Of a stretch of DNA of 64,000 nucleotides, positions 22,954-32,300 are shown one piece after another; position 1 is the first letter of the stretch; each line of letters opens with the position of its first letter. The stretch lies in NCBI GenBank assembly GCA_964529005.1, contig CAZGUH010000012.1, forward strand, positions 1 through 64,000, read 5' to 3'. The position numbers and the translations under genes are program-made. Below the pieces are notes generated by a model. It saw only the letters and a list, made by a program, of their open reading frames with translations. It was not told the origin of the DNA and made no database searches. The DNA is from CAZGUH01 sp964529005. Lineage in GTDB: Bacteria > Actinomycetota > Acidimicrobiia > Acidimicrobiales > Ilumatobacteraceae.

Positions 22954-24345
22954 ATGGCAGCGCGGCGAGGCGTCCGAGACACGGTGATCGTCGCCAACCG
23001 GCTGCCCGTGCGGATCAACCCGCAGCTCTCGACGTGGGAGGTCAGCCCCGGCGGACTGGTGTCGGCGATGTCGACGGTCCTCGGTCGCGGGGATACTGCG
23101 TGGGTCGGCTGGCCGGGAGAGCGCAGCGTCCGCTTGGAGCCATTCGAGCTGAAGGGCACCCTGCTGCACCCCGTTCCGTTGTCACCCCCCGAGTTGGAGG
23201 GCTTCTACGAGGGCTTCAGCAACTCGACGTTGTGGCCCCTGTTCCACGACCTCCCGTCGCGCCCGCAATACCATCGCTCCTGGTTCGACCACTACCACGC
23301 GGTGAACGAGCGCTTCGCCCGCGGCGCGGCGGCCGCAGCGGCGCCCGGCGCGACCGTCTGGGTCCACGACTACCAGCTGATGCTCGTGCCACGCATGCTG
23401 CGCACGCTGCGCCCCGACGTGCGCATCGGCTATTTCCAGCACATCCCGTTCCCGCCGCCCGAGCTGTTCCTCCAGCTGCCGTGGCGTGACGAGATCGTCG
23501 ACGGGCTGCTCGGCGCCGACCTGGTCGGTTTCCAGACACCGGGTGATGCCGCGAACTTCTCACGGGTCGCCCCGTTGCTCGGCAAGTCGACGGCCGCGCC
23601 CGGTGGGCTGCTGCACGACGGGCGGTCGGTGAGCGTCGACGCGTTCCCGATCGCGGTCGACACCGCGCGCATTCAGCAGCAGGCGGCGGAGCGCACGACG
23701 ACGGAACGGATGGAGGCGATCCGCGCCGACCTCGGCAATCCGGGACGCGTCCTGCTCGGCGTCGACCGGCTGGACTACACCAAGGGCATCACCGTGCGCC
23801 TCCGGGCGTTCCTCGAACTGCTCGAGGACGGCGTGATCCAGGGACCGGAGGACGCGGTGTTCGTCCAGGTCGCGGTTCCGAGTCGGGAGCGCGCCGGGGG
23901 GTACGCCGAGGAGCGTCGCCGCATCGCCCAGCTCGTCACCGAGATCAACGGGCGCTTCGGCGGCATCGGCCATCCGGCGGTGCACTACCTGGCCCGCAAC
24001 GTCCCCTTCGACGAGCTGCTCGGCCTGTACCGGGCAGCGGACGTGATGGTCGTGACACCGTTGAAGGACGGCATGAACCTGGTCGCGAAGGAGTTCGTGG
24101 CGGCTCGGGTGCACCATCGTGGGGTCCTGGTCCTCAGCGAGTTTGCGGGCGCGGCGCACGAGCTGCGCGATGCTCTTCTGGTGAACCCGTACGACCTGGC
24201 CGAGGTGAAGTCCGCGATCACCACGGGCCTGCGCATGGATCCACGTGAACAACAGCGACGCATGAGGGCCTTGCAGGCGGTGGTCACCGAGCACGACGTC
24301 CACGTCTGGTGCGCCTCGTTCCTACGGAGGTTGGAACAGACGTGA
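22954..24345 (+). CDS. otsA: trehalose-6-phosphate synthase (GT20)
   Basis: This enzyme joins UDP- or ADP-glucose to glucose 6-phosphate to make trehalose 6-phosphate. From the ATG at 22954 it has 463 residues. GT20 hallmarks are VIVANRLPVR at the start, WVHDYQLMLVPRMLR, YFQHIPFPPPELF, GVDRLDYTKGI and PLKDGMNLVAKEF. The frame is open from a GTG at 22840, but those 38 extra residues are not conserved and the possible -10 at 22942 favours 22954. Its stop overlaps the GTG start of the next gene (GTGA), so the two are coupled and together make trehalose. Confidence 0.94.
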   Translation: MAARRGVRDTVIVANRLPVRINPQLSTWEVSPGGLVSAMSTVLGRGDTAWVGWPGERSVRLEPFELKGTLLHPVPLSPPELEGFYEGFSNSTLWPLFHDLPSRPQYHRSWFDHYHAVNERFARGAAAAAAPGATVWVHDYQLMLVPRMLRTLRPDVRIGYFQHIPFPPPELFLQLPWRDEIVDGLLGADLVGFQTPGDAANFSRVAPLLGKSTAAPGGLLHDGRSVSVDAFPIAVDTARIQQQAAERTTTERMEAIRADLGNPGRVLLGVDRLDYTKGITVRLRAFLELLEDGVIQGPEDAVFVQVAVPSRERAGGYAEERRRIAQLVTEINGRFGGIGHPAVHYLARNVPFDELLGLYRAADVMVVTPLKDGMNLVAKEFVAARVHHRGVLVLSEFAGAAHELRDALLVNPYDLAEVKSAITTGLRMDPREQQRRMRALQAVVTEHDVHVWCASFLRRLEQT

Positions 24346-26879
24346 CCTTGCTGCCGGAGCCGCTGGTGGCCCGGTTGGGAGAACTTGCACGGACACCGGT
24401 GCTGCTCGTGGCGTGCGACTACGACGGCACCCTGTCACCGCACGTTCCCGACCCCGGCGCTGCCGTGCCCGACCGGGCGTCGTTCACCGCGCTGCGCGCG
24501 CTGGCCGCGCTGCCCGACACGCACGTCGCCGTCATCTCGGGCCGCGCGCTGCGCGACCTCGCGGCGCTGAGCCGCTTGCCGCACGAGGTGCGCCTCGTCG
24601 GAAGCCACGGCGCCGAGTGGGACCTCGGCTTCGCCAACGAGCTGCCCGTCGAGCGTGCGGAGGTCCTCGACGAGTGCCGCAGCCGGGTCGAGGACCTCGT
24701 GCGCGGGGTGCCGGGCGCAGTGCTCGAACGCAAGCCGGCCGGCTTCGCCGTGCACGTGCGCAACGTCCCCGATCGGGCGCGGGCCCACCAGATCCCCGAC
24801 CAGGTCGCCCAGCTGCTCGCCGACCTCCCCGACGTCAAGCTGACGCCCGGCAAGGAGGTCATCGAGGTCTCGGTCGTGCCGACCAACAAGGGCCAGGCGC
24901 TCGACAACATCCGCCACCAGGTGAACGCCACCGGCGTGATCTTCGCCGGCGACGACGTCACCGACGAGACCGCGTTCGCCCGGTTGGCGGGCGGCGACGT
25001 CGGCGTCAAGGTCGGCCCGGGCGAGACGTTGGCGCGCTATCGCGTCGACGACACCGAGGACGTCTCGCGCCTGCTCGCGCTGCTGTTCGAGCGGCGCCAG
25101 GAGTGGCTGCGCGGCGGGTCGTTGGCCCCGATCAACCACCACAGCGTCATCGCCAGCGGCCGCACGACCGCCCTGATCGATCCCTCGGCGTCGGTCGTCT
25201 GGTGGTGCGCGCCGAACCCGGAGAGCAGCGCGGTGTTCGCTTCGCTCGTCGGCGGGGCGTCGGGTGGCTACTGGACGGTGCGGCCGGTGAGCGGCGAGGC
25301 GCCGCTGTCGCAGCGCTACGAGGGCAACAGCTTGGTGTTGCGCACGCGCTGGCCGGGCATCTCGTTGATCGATCAGCTGCAGAGCAGCGATCCCTCCGCC
25401 CCCGACGGACGCTCGGATCGCCTCGTGCGCACGGTGCGGGGCAAGGGCCGCGTGGTCGTCGACTTCCGGCCGCGCTTCGACTTCGGCCGCTTGGCGACCG
25501 GCTTCGTCGAGCACCGTCACGGCCTCGAGGTCGGCGGCAGCCGTGAGCGCGTCGTGCTCGTCGCGCCCGGTGTGCGGTGGTCGATCGGAACGGACGGCCC
25601 CCACGAGGTGGCGATGGCCGAGATCGATCTCGACGCGATGGGCGGCGAGGTGACGATGGCCATGTGCTGGGGCCGTCACCCGACGGACACCACGCCCGTC
25701 GACGCCTCCGCCACGCGCATCGACAGCGACGTCGCCTGGGTGGGTGGCCTGCGCCTTCCGGGCGTCGCCACCGAACTCGTCGCCCGCAGTGCGCTGAGCT
25801 TGCGCGCATTGGTGCACGAGCCCAGCGGCGCCGTGCTGGCGGCGGCTACGACCAGCCTCCCCGAAGACCTCGGCGGGGTGCGCAACTGGGACTACCGCTA
25901 CTGCTGGATCCGCGACGCGTCGGTCGGGCTCTCGTCGCTCGTGCGCCTCGGCAGCACCAGCGAAGCCGTGGCGTTCCTCGGGTGGCTCGACCGGGTGATC
26001 GAGCGCATCGGCGGCGCGGACCGCCTGGTGCCGCTGTACACCGCGGCAGGCGGGTCGCTGCTGCCCGAAGCCGTCGTCTCCGAGCTGAGCGGGTATGCCG
26101 GCAGCCGGCCGGTGCGCATCGGCAACGCCGCCGACATGCAGGTGCAGATCGACGTCATCGGGTTCGTGATCGAACTGTTCGACCTGCTCGCCGCGCAGGC
26201 GCCGAACGCCGTGTCCGATCGCTGGCAGCTCGTCGAGCACCTCGCGGACGAGGTCTGTTCCCAATGGATGCGGCCCGACCACGGCATCTGGGAGGTCCGC
26301 CTCGCCCCCCGGCACCATGTCAACAGCCGGGCGATGTGCTGGACCGCGCTCGACCGCGCGATCGGCCTCGCCGATCGGTTCGGCAAGACCGCGCCCGCCG
26401 CGTGGGCCGAGGCCCGCGACGCGATCCGCGCCGACGTGCTGGCGCACGGCGTCTCGCCCGCGACAGGGGCCCTCACGACGGCCTTCGGCCAGACAGACCT
26501 CGACGCGGCGTGCCTGGTGGCGGTGATCAACGGCATGCTCGAGCCGGACCATCCCGTCGCCCTCGCCACCGTCGACGAGGTCGAGAGCCAGCTGCGCGTC
26601 GGGCCGACGGTGTACCGCTACCGCTGCGACGACGGCCTGCCTGGGAACGAGGGCGGCTTCCACCTCTGCACCGGGTGGCTGATCCGGGCGTTCGTCACCG
26701 TAGGGCGGCTGGACGACGCACGCGAGCTGTTCCAGCGGTTCGTGCGCCTCGCCGGTCCGACGGGCATCCTCAGCGAGGAGCACCACCCCGAGCACGACGT
26801 CGCGCTCGGCAACGTGCCCCAGGCGTACTCCCACTCGGCGCTGATCGACGCCGCGCTGGCGCTCGACGCCGTCCGCTGA
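24342..26879 (+). CDS. otsB: trehalose-6-phosphate phosphatase fused to GH15 trehalase/glucoamylase-like domain
   Basis: An 845-residue two-domain protein. Residues 10-250 are a HAD-type phosphatase with DYDGTLSP (Asp26 and Asp28), SGRALRDL, GSHGAEW and FAGDDVTDETAF, which converts trehalose 6-phosphate to trehalose. From about residue 260 a GH15 module runs to the end. It begins INHHSVIASGRTTALIDP and has RNWDYRYCWIRDAS (from 514), the probable general acid Glu651 in DHGIWEVR and the probable base Glu770 in GNEGGFHLCTGW. GH15 includes trehalases, so one chain might both form and hydrolyse trehalose; alternatively it trims other alpha-glucosides. The GTG at 24342 overlaps the otsA stop and follows GGAGG. 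Confidence 0.92.
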   Translation: MTLLPEPLVARLGELARTPVLLVACDYDGTLSPHVPDPGAAVPDRASFTALRALAALPDTHVAVISGRALRDLAALSRLPHEVRLVGSHGAEWDLGFANELPVERAEVLDECRSRVEDLVRGVPGAVLERKPAGFAVHVRNVPDRARAHQIPDQVAQLLADLPDVKLTPGKEVIEVSVVPTNKGQALDNIRHQVNATGVIFAGDDVTDETAFARLAGGDVGVKVGPGETLARYRVDDTEDVSRLLALLFERRQEWLRGGSLAPINHHSVIASGRTTALIDPSASVVWWCAPNPESSAVFASLVGGASGGYWTVRPVSGEAPLSQRYEGNSLVLRTRWPGISLIDQLQSSDPSAPDGRSDRLVRTVRGKGRVVVDFRPRFDFGRLATGFVEHRHGLEVGGSRERVVLVAPGVRWSIGTDGPHEVAMAEIDLDAMGGEVTMAMCWGRHPTDTTPVDASATRIDSDVAWVGGLRLPGVATELVARSALSLRALVHEPSGAVLAAATTSLPEDLGGVRNWDYRYCWIRDASVGLSSLVRLGSTSEAVAFLGWLDRVIERIGGADRLVPLYTAAGGSLLPEAVVSELSGYAGSRPVRIGNAADMQVQIDVIGFVIELFDLLAAQAPNAVSDRWQLVEHLADEVCSQWMRPDHGIWEVRLAPRHHVNSRAMCWTALDRAIGLADRFGKTAPAAWAEARDAIRADVLAHGVSPATGALTTAFGQTDLDAACLVAVINGMLEPDHPVALATVDEVESQLRVGPTVYRYRCDDGLPGNEGGFHLCTGWLIRAFVTVGRLDDARELFQRFVRLAGPTGILSEEHHPEHDVALGNVPQAYSHSALIDAALALDAVR

Positions 26880-26891
26880 CAGCACGCGAGC

Positions 26892-26921
26892 TTGCCGTTT
26901 CTCCGGGAACGCCCGTATCCT
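26892..26921 (+). promoter_or_regulatory. promoter of rplM-rpsI
   Basis: TTGCCG (26892-26897), an 18-base spacer and TATCCT (26916-26921). The start of transcription would be near 26928, giving a leader of about 60 bases before rplM. Confidence 0.65.
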
Positions 26922-26987
26922 TTCCCGGTTCCGGTGGCGCCCTGGTGCCCACCCACCCCGACGCCCCACCGACAAGGCGAAGTTCGA

Positions 26988-27434
26988 ATGCGCACCTACA
27001 GTCCGAAAGCCAGCGAGATCACCCGCGCGTGGCACGTGATCGATGCTGAAGGCCTGGTCCTCGGCCGCCTGTGCACCGAGGCCGCCCGCCTGCTTCGCGG
27101 CAAGCACAAGCCGGTCTTCGCCCCCCACATGGACATGGGGGACCACGTCGTCATCGTCAACGCCGACAAGGTCGTGCTGACGTCCGGCAAGGCCGACACC
27201 CACCTCGTGCACCGCTACAGCGGTTACCCGGGTGGTCTCAAGACCGAGAGCTACGGCGAGCTGCTCACCCGCAAGCCCGCCGACGCGATCCGTCGCAGCG
27301 TGCGCGGCATGCTGCCGAAGGGGCCGCTCGGCCGCCAGATGATCAAGAAGCTCAAGGTCTACGCCGGCCCCGAGCATCCGCACGCGGCCCAGCAGCCCAC
27401 CGCCCACGACCTGCCGGCCGCCAAGGCCCGCTGA
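26988..27434 (+). CDS. rplM: 50S ribosomal protein L13
   Basis: A 148-residue L13, one of the first proteins in 50S assembly. Conserved parts are WHVIDAEGLVLGRLCTEAARLLRGKHK, GDHVVIVNADKVVLTSGK and RSVRGMLPKGPLGRQMIKKLKVYAGPEHPHAAQQP (residues 101-135). The ATG at 26988 gives the family start; the open frame from 26892 overlaps the promoter. rpsI follows after 44 bases in the usual pair. Confidence 0.98.
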   Translation: MRTYSPKASEITRAWHVIDAEGLVLGRLCTEAARLLRGKHKPVFAPHMDMGDHVVIVNADKVVLTSGKADTHLVHRYSGYPGGLKTESYGELLTRKPADAIRRSVRGMLPKGPLGRQMIKKLKVYAGPEHPHAAQQPTAHDLPAAKAR

Positions 27435-27478
27435 CCGCCTCGCAGCACTCGCAGAAAGAACGCAAAGGGAGACGCCTC

Positions 27479-27874
27479 GTGGCCACCAAGCCGCTGACCC
27501 AGACCACCGGCCGCCGCAAGGAAGCGATCGCGCGCGTGCGCCTGCGTCCGGGATCGGGCGCCGTCACCATCAACGGTCGGGCGTTCGAGGCGTACTTTCC
27601 GACGCCGACCCAGCGGATGGTGGTCAGCGAGCCGCTTCGCGTCACCAGCACCGAGGAGACCTACGACCTCGATGCGACGATCCGCGGTGGCGGGGTCACC
27701 GGCCAGGCGGGGGCGCTGCGCATGGCGATCGCCCGCTCGCTCGCCGACCTCGATCCTGAACTGCGCCCGTCGCTGAAGAAGGCCGGATTGCTCACCCGCG
27801 ACGCGCGGAAGAAGGAGAGCAAGAAGTACGGCCTGAAGAAGGCCCGCAAGGCGCCGCAGTACACCAAGCGCTGA
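27479..27874 (+). CDS. rpsI: 30S ribosomal protein S9
   Basis: A 131-residue S9. It begins, after the GTG, ATKPLTQTTGRRKEAIARVRLRPG and contains GGGVTGQAGALRMAIARSL and the basic end KKYGLKKARKAPQYTKR whose tail contacts P-site tRNA. The GTG at 27479 follows AAAGGGAG. It forms an operon with rplM. Confidence 0.97.
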   Translation: MATKPLTQTTGRRKEAIARVRLRPGSGAVTINGRAFEAYFPTPTQRMVVSEPLRVTSTEETYDLDATIRGGGVTGQAGALRMAIARSLADLDPELRPSLKKAGLLTRDARKKESKKYGLKKARKAPQYTKR

Positions 27875-27918
27875 CGCCGAGAGCCCACGCGTCCGGCCGC
27901 GGCCACGCTGGCGACGAC

Positions 27919-29247
27919 ATGGGACTGCGCTTCGGCACCGACGGGGTGCGTGGGGTCGCCAACAGCGAGCTCACACCGGCAGCGGTGCTCGACTTGGGCC
28001 GCGCCGCGGCGCAGGTGCTCGGACGTGGCCGCTGGCTGATCGGGCGCGATACCCGCGTGTCGGGCCCCATGTTCGAGGCCGCGCTCGCCGCAGGGCTCGC
28101 CGCGGAAGGCGCGGACGTGACCCTGCTCGGTGTCGCGCCGACGCCCGCCATCGCCTGCCTGGCCGCCGGCGACGGGATCTGCGCGGCGGCGATCACCGCC
28201 AGCCACAACCCGTTCGGTGACAACGGCGTCAAGCTGTTCGCCGCCGGCGGAGCGAAGCTCGACGACGCCACCGAAGCCGCGATCGCCGACCGGTGGGGCC
28301 GCCTCGCCGACCCCGCCCTGTCGGGGGCGGACGTCGGGTCCGTCTCCTCCGCGCCCCAGCGCGTGTCCGAGTACACGGCGCGCCTGCGGGCCGTGCTGCG
28401 CCCCGGTGCGCTCGCCGGCATGCGCGTCGTGCTCGATTGCGCGAACGGCGCGATGAGCGAGGTCGCGCCCCAGGTGGCATGGGCGCTCGGGGCGAGCGCC
28501 GTGGTGATCAACGCCGAGCCCGACGGCACGAACATCAACGACGCGTGCGGAGCGACCGCCCCCGAGGCCCTCTCGAAAGCGGTCGTCGAACAGCGGGCAC
28601 ATCTCGGCCTGGCGTTCGACGGCGACGGCGACCGGGTGATCGCCGTCGACGATCGGGGGCGCGTCGTCGACGGCGACCGGTTGCTGGCGCTGAGCGCCAT
28701 CGAGCTGCGCGACGAGGGACGCCTGGCGCACGACACGGTCGTCGTCACCGTGATGAGCAACCTCGGGTTCCACCGCGCGATGGAGCGTCACGGCATCGCC
28801 GTGCACGTCACGCCGGTCGGTGACCGGTACGTGTTGCAGGCGCTCGACGACGGCGGCTTCAGCCTGGGCGGCGAGCAGAGCGGGCACATCATCCACCGCG
28901 GCCTGGCGACCACGGGCGACGGCCTGCTCGCCGGGCTGATCCTCGCCGACACGGTGCGCCGCTCGGGGCGATCCCTGGCGCAGCTGGCCGACGAGGTGAT
29001 GGTGAGCTACCCGCAAGTGCTCCACAACGTGCGCTTGCCGTCGCTCGCAGCTGACGTCGACGTGGCGGCGGTGCTCACCGACGAGATCGCCGCCGCGGAG
29101 AAGCAGCTCGGTCGCGAGGGCAGGGTGCTCGTGCGCGCCAGCGGCACCGAGCCCGTGGTGCGGGTGATGGTCGAGGCGGCGACGGCCGAGGACGCTCGGC
29201 GCACCGCCGAGGGCTTGGTCGCAGCTGTCACCGAGCGGCTCGGCTGA
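27919..29247 (+). CDS. glmM: phosphoglucosamine mutase
   Basis: A 442-residue alpha-D-phosphohexomutase converting glucosamine 6-phosphate to glucosamine 1-phosphate for UDP-GlcNAc. It begins GLRFGTDGVRGVAN. The phosphoserine loop is TASHNPFGDNG (Ser95), the metal loop is DGDGDRV and the sugar-binding loop is GGEQSGHII. The phosphate-binding end is RASGTEPVVRVMVEA. It follows rpsI by 44 bases and precedes the GlmS-type gene, joining two successive steps of the pathway. Confidence 0.97.
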   Translation: MGLRFGTDGVRGVANSELTPAAVLDLGRAAAQVLGRGRWLIGRDTRVSGPMFEAALAAGLAAEGADVTLLGVAPTPAIACLAAGDGICAAAITASHNPFGDNGVKLFAAGGAKLDDATEAAIADRWGRLADPALSGADVGSVSSAPQRVSEYTARLRAVLRPGALAGMRVVLDCANGAMSEVAPQVAWALGASAVVINAEPDGTNINDACGATAPEALSKAVVEQRAHLGLAFDGDGDRVIAVDDRGRVVDGDRLLALSAIELRDEGRLAHDTVVVTVMSNLGFHRAMERHGIAVHVTPVGDRYVLQALDDGGFSLGGEQSGHIIHRGLATTGDGLLAGLILADTVRRSGRSLAQLADEVMVSYPQVLHNVRLPSLAADVDVAAVLTDEIAAAEKQLGREGRVLVRASGTEPVVRVMVEAATAEDARRTAEGLVAAVTERLG

Positions 29248-29302
29248 TCGCGACGGGGCGTGGCCGTGCTGGCGTCGCCGTCCCCGGAGCGCTTGGCTCG
29301 CG

Positions 29303-29308
29303 TAGCCT
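29303..29308 (+). promoter_or_regulatory. -10 element TAGCCT, leaderless glmS
   Basis: TAGCCT ends 7 bases before the ATG at 29316, giving a predicted first base of 29315. A TTGGCT at 29293 is only four bases away, too close to act as its -35. Confidence 0.5.
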
Positions 29309-29315
29309 GATCGCC

Positions 29316-32300
29316 ATGTGCGGCATCATCGGCATCGTCAGCCGCCCCCTCGACGAGGGCGATGACGGGCCGAGCCCGGCTCAGATCCTCGACCGCCTCG
29401 ACGCCGCCGTCCGCGCCGGCGAGCAGGGCGATGTCGCCGGGCTCGGCCACCTCGTCGGCGAGGCCGACCAGCTGTTGCACGGCGTGCCCGGTACCCGCGC
29501 GTTGGTGGGCCACCTGGAGCTGGTCGCCGGCATCGAGGCGCGGCTCGCCAGGCTGGACGCCCTGCTGGACGCGCACGAGGCCGAGCTCGAGGACGGGGGC
29601 GACCGCCCGCCGGAAGCGATCGAGGAAGCCGCCGCGATCCTCATCACCGCGCGCGACGCCGTCTGGGCCGTGCGCCACGACCGGCTGAGGACCGCCCGCG
29701 AGGTCGCCGCGCTCGCCGGGGTCGACGCCGCGCCGGCGGCCATCGCCGGGTATCTCTCGGTTCAGCAGGGCTTGTCGGCGATCGACCGGCTGGAGGTGCG
29801 CGGCCGTGACTCGGCCGGCATCCACCTGTTCGTCTGGGGGCACGGCCTGCGCCGCGACGACCCGGCCGTGATCGCGCTGCTCGACGGGCGCACCGACGAC
29901 CCCCTGTTCCAGAACGGCGCCGTGCGCTGGCGGGGCGACACGATCGGGTTCGTCTACAAGGCCGCCGCCGAGATCGGCGAGCTGGGCGACAACACCCGCG
30001 CGCTGCGCGCCGCGATCGTCGGCGACACGCTGCTGCGGCTCGCCCTCACCGCTCCCACCGCACGCCTGTCGCTCCTCGGGCACACCCGCTGGGCGAGCGT
30101 CGGCATCATCAGCGAGCCCAACGCCCACCCGATCAACAGCGACGAGGCCGGCGAGGGCGGCAGCTGCTACGTCATCGGAGCGCTCAACGGCGACGTCGAC
30201 AACCATGCCGACGTCAAGGTCGCCCACGATCTGCGCATCCCGGGGCCGATCACGACCGACGCCAAGGTCATCCCCGCCGTCGTGTCACGGTTGGCCGACG
30301 ATGCCGGCGATCTGGTCGAGGGGTTCCGCCGGACCGTCGCCGGCTTCGAAGGCAGCGTGGCGATCGCCACGATGTCGGCCGACCGGCCCAACGCCATGCT
30401 GCTCGCGCTGCGCGGCAGCGGGCAGGGCTTGTACGTCGGCCTCGCCGCCGACCGCTTCGTCGTCGCCAGCGAGCCCTACGGTTTGGTCGAGGAGACGCCG
30501 CGCTACGTGCGCCTCGACGGTGACACTCCCGCACGCGACGACCAGCCGGCGAGCCGCGGCCAGATCGCGGTGCTCGACGGCGACGCCGCGGGCACACTCG
30601 CCGGCCTGCGGCTGATCGCCTACGACGGCACCGAGATCGCGCTCACCGACGCCGAAGTGAACCACGCCCAGGTGACCACACGCGACATCGACCGCGGCGA
30701 GCACCCGCACTTCCTGCTGAAGGAGATCACCGAGGCGCCGGAGAGCTTCCGCAAGACGTTGCGCGGCAAGATCGTGGAGTATGACGGCGTCGCCCGCGCC
30801 GTCGTCGGTGCGCGTGCGCTGCCACCCGACCTGGCCGAGGCGCTGGCGTCGGGCGCCATCCGGCGCATCAGGGTGATCGGCCAGGGCACCGCGGCGGTCG
30901 CCGGCCGCAGCTTGGCCGAGACGCTCGACGACCTGTGCGAAGGCGCGCTCGACGTGGACGCGCTCACCGCCACCGAGCTGAGCGGCTTCGGGCTGCGGAT
31001 GGACATGCGCGACACGCTCGTCGTCGCGGTCAGCCAGAGCGGCACGACCACCGACACCAATCGCACGGTCGATCTCGCCCGCGCTCGCGGCGCCCGGGTG
31101 ATCGGCATCGTCAATCGGCGCAACAGCGACCTCACCGACAAGTCCGACGGCATCCTCTACACCAGCGACGGCCGCGACGTGGAGATGAGCGTCGCGTCGA
31201 CCAAGGCGTTCTACGCCCAGGTCGCTGCCGGCGTGCTGCTCGCCTGCGCGATCGCCGAGGCGGCCCAGGTGGGCCGTGCCGATCGCCGCCACGCGCTGCT
31301 CGAGTCGTTGCGCCGGCTGCCCGAGGCGATGCGCGCCGTGCTGGATCTGCGGCCGACGATCGCCGAGGCCGCCCAGCGGTTCGCTCCCACCCGGCGATAT
31401 TGGGCCGTGGTCGGCAACGGACCGAACGCCGTGGCGGCGCACGAGGTGCGGATCAAGCTCAGCGAGCTGTGTTACAAGAGCATCGCCTGCGACGTCACCG
31501 AGGACAAGAAGCACATCGACCTCTCCGCCGAGCCGATGATCCTGGTGTGCGCCGCCGGCCTCGTCGGCAGCACCGCCGACGACGTCGCCAAGGAGATCGC
31601 GATCTACCGCGCGCACAAGGCTGTGCCGATCGTGGTGGCGACGGAGGGCGACACGCGCTTCGCGGCTGCCGCGCACGTCGTCTCGGTGCCGCAGGTCGAT
31701 CCGTCGCTGGCGTTCGTCCTGTCGGCGATGGTCGGTCACCTGTTCGGCTACGAAGCGGCGCTGGCGATCGACGCGCTGGCGCGCCCGCTGCGCGAGGCAC
31801 GCGAAGTGATCGAGGAGGCCGTCGCCGTCGGCGACACGGGTGAAGTCGTGCTCGGCCACGTCCGCGCGGCGATCGGACCCGCGGCCGACCGCTTCTTCGA
31901 CGGCGTCCGCTCCGGGTCCTACGACGGTTGCCTGGAGGCCAGCACCGCCGTGCGCGTCGTCGGCCTGCTGCGGGCGATCGTCAGCGACTCTCCGCTCGAG
32001 CAGCACCAGCTGGACAGCGGCAAGGTCAGCACCCCCGCGGTGCTCATCGACGACCTCACCGCGGCGCTGACGCGGGCGATCGAGGAGCTGACCCGCCCCG
32101 TCGACGCCATCAAGCATCAGGCGAAGACGGTGACGGTGGGCATCAGCCGCAGCGACGAGGGGATCTTGGACCGTGCTCTCGTGCGCGAGCTGCTGGCGAC
32201 CGGCGCCGGGCGAGACCTGTTCACGTACCGCACGCTGAAGGTGCTCGCCGACCTCGACCCTGCCGTCGACAAGGTCGTCGGGTTCACCCGCTACCGGGTC

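Noticed and set aside
24435..27407. A 990-codon minus-strand open frame over otsB-GH15 and rplM
   Set aside because: It spans two clear plus-strand genes and a promoter. The protein is an Arg/Ala/His-rich shadow of GC-rich codon use.
29293..29308. TTGGCT and TAGCCT as a -35/-10 pair before glmS
   Set aside because: The hexamers are only four bases apart; a working spacer is 16-18. Only the TAGCCT was kept as a possible -10.
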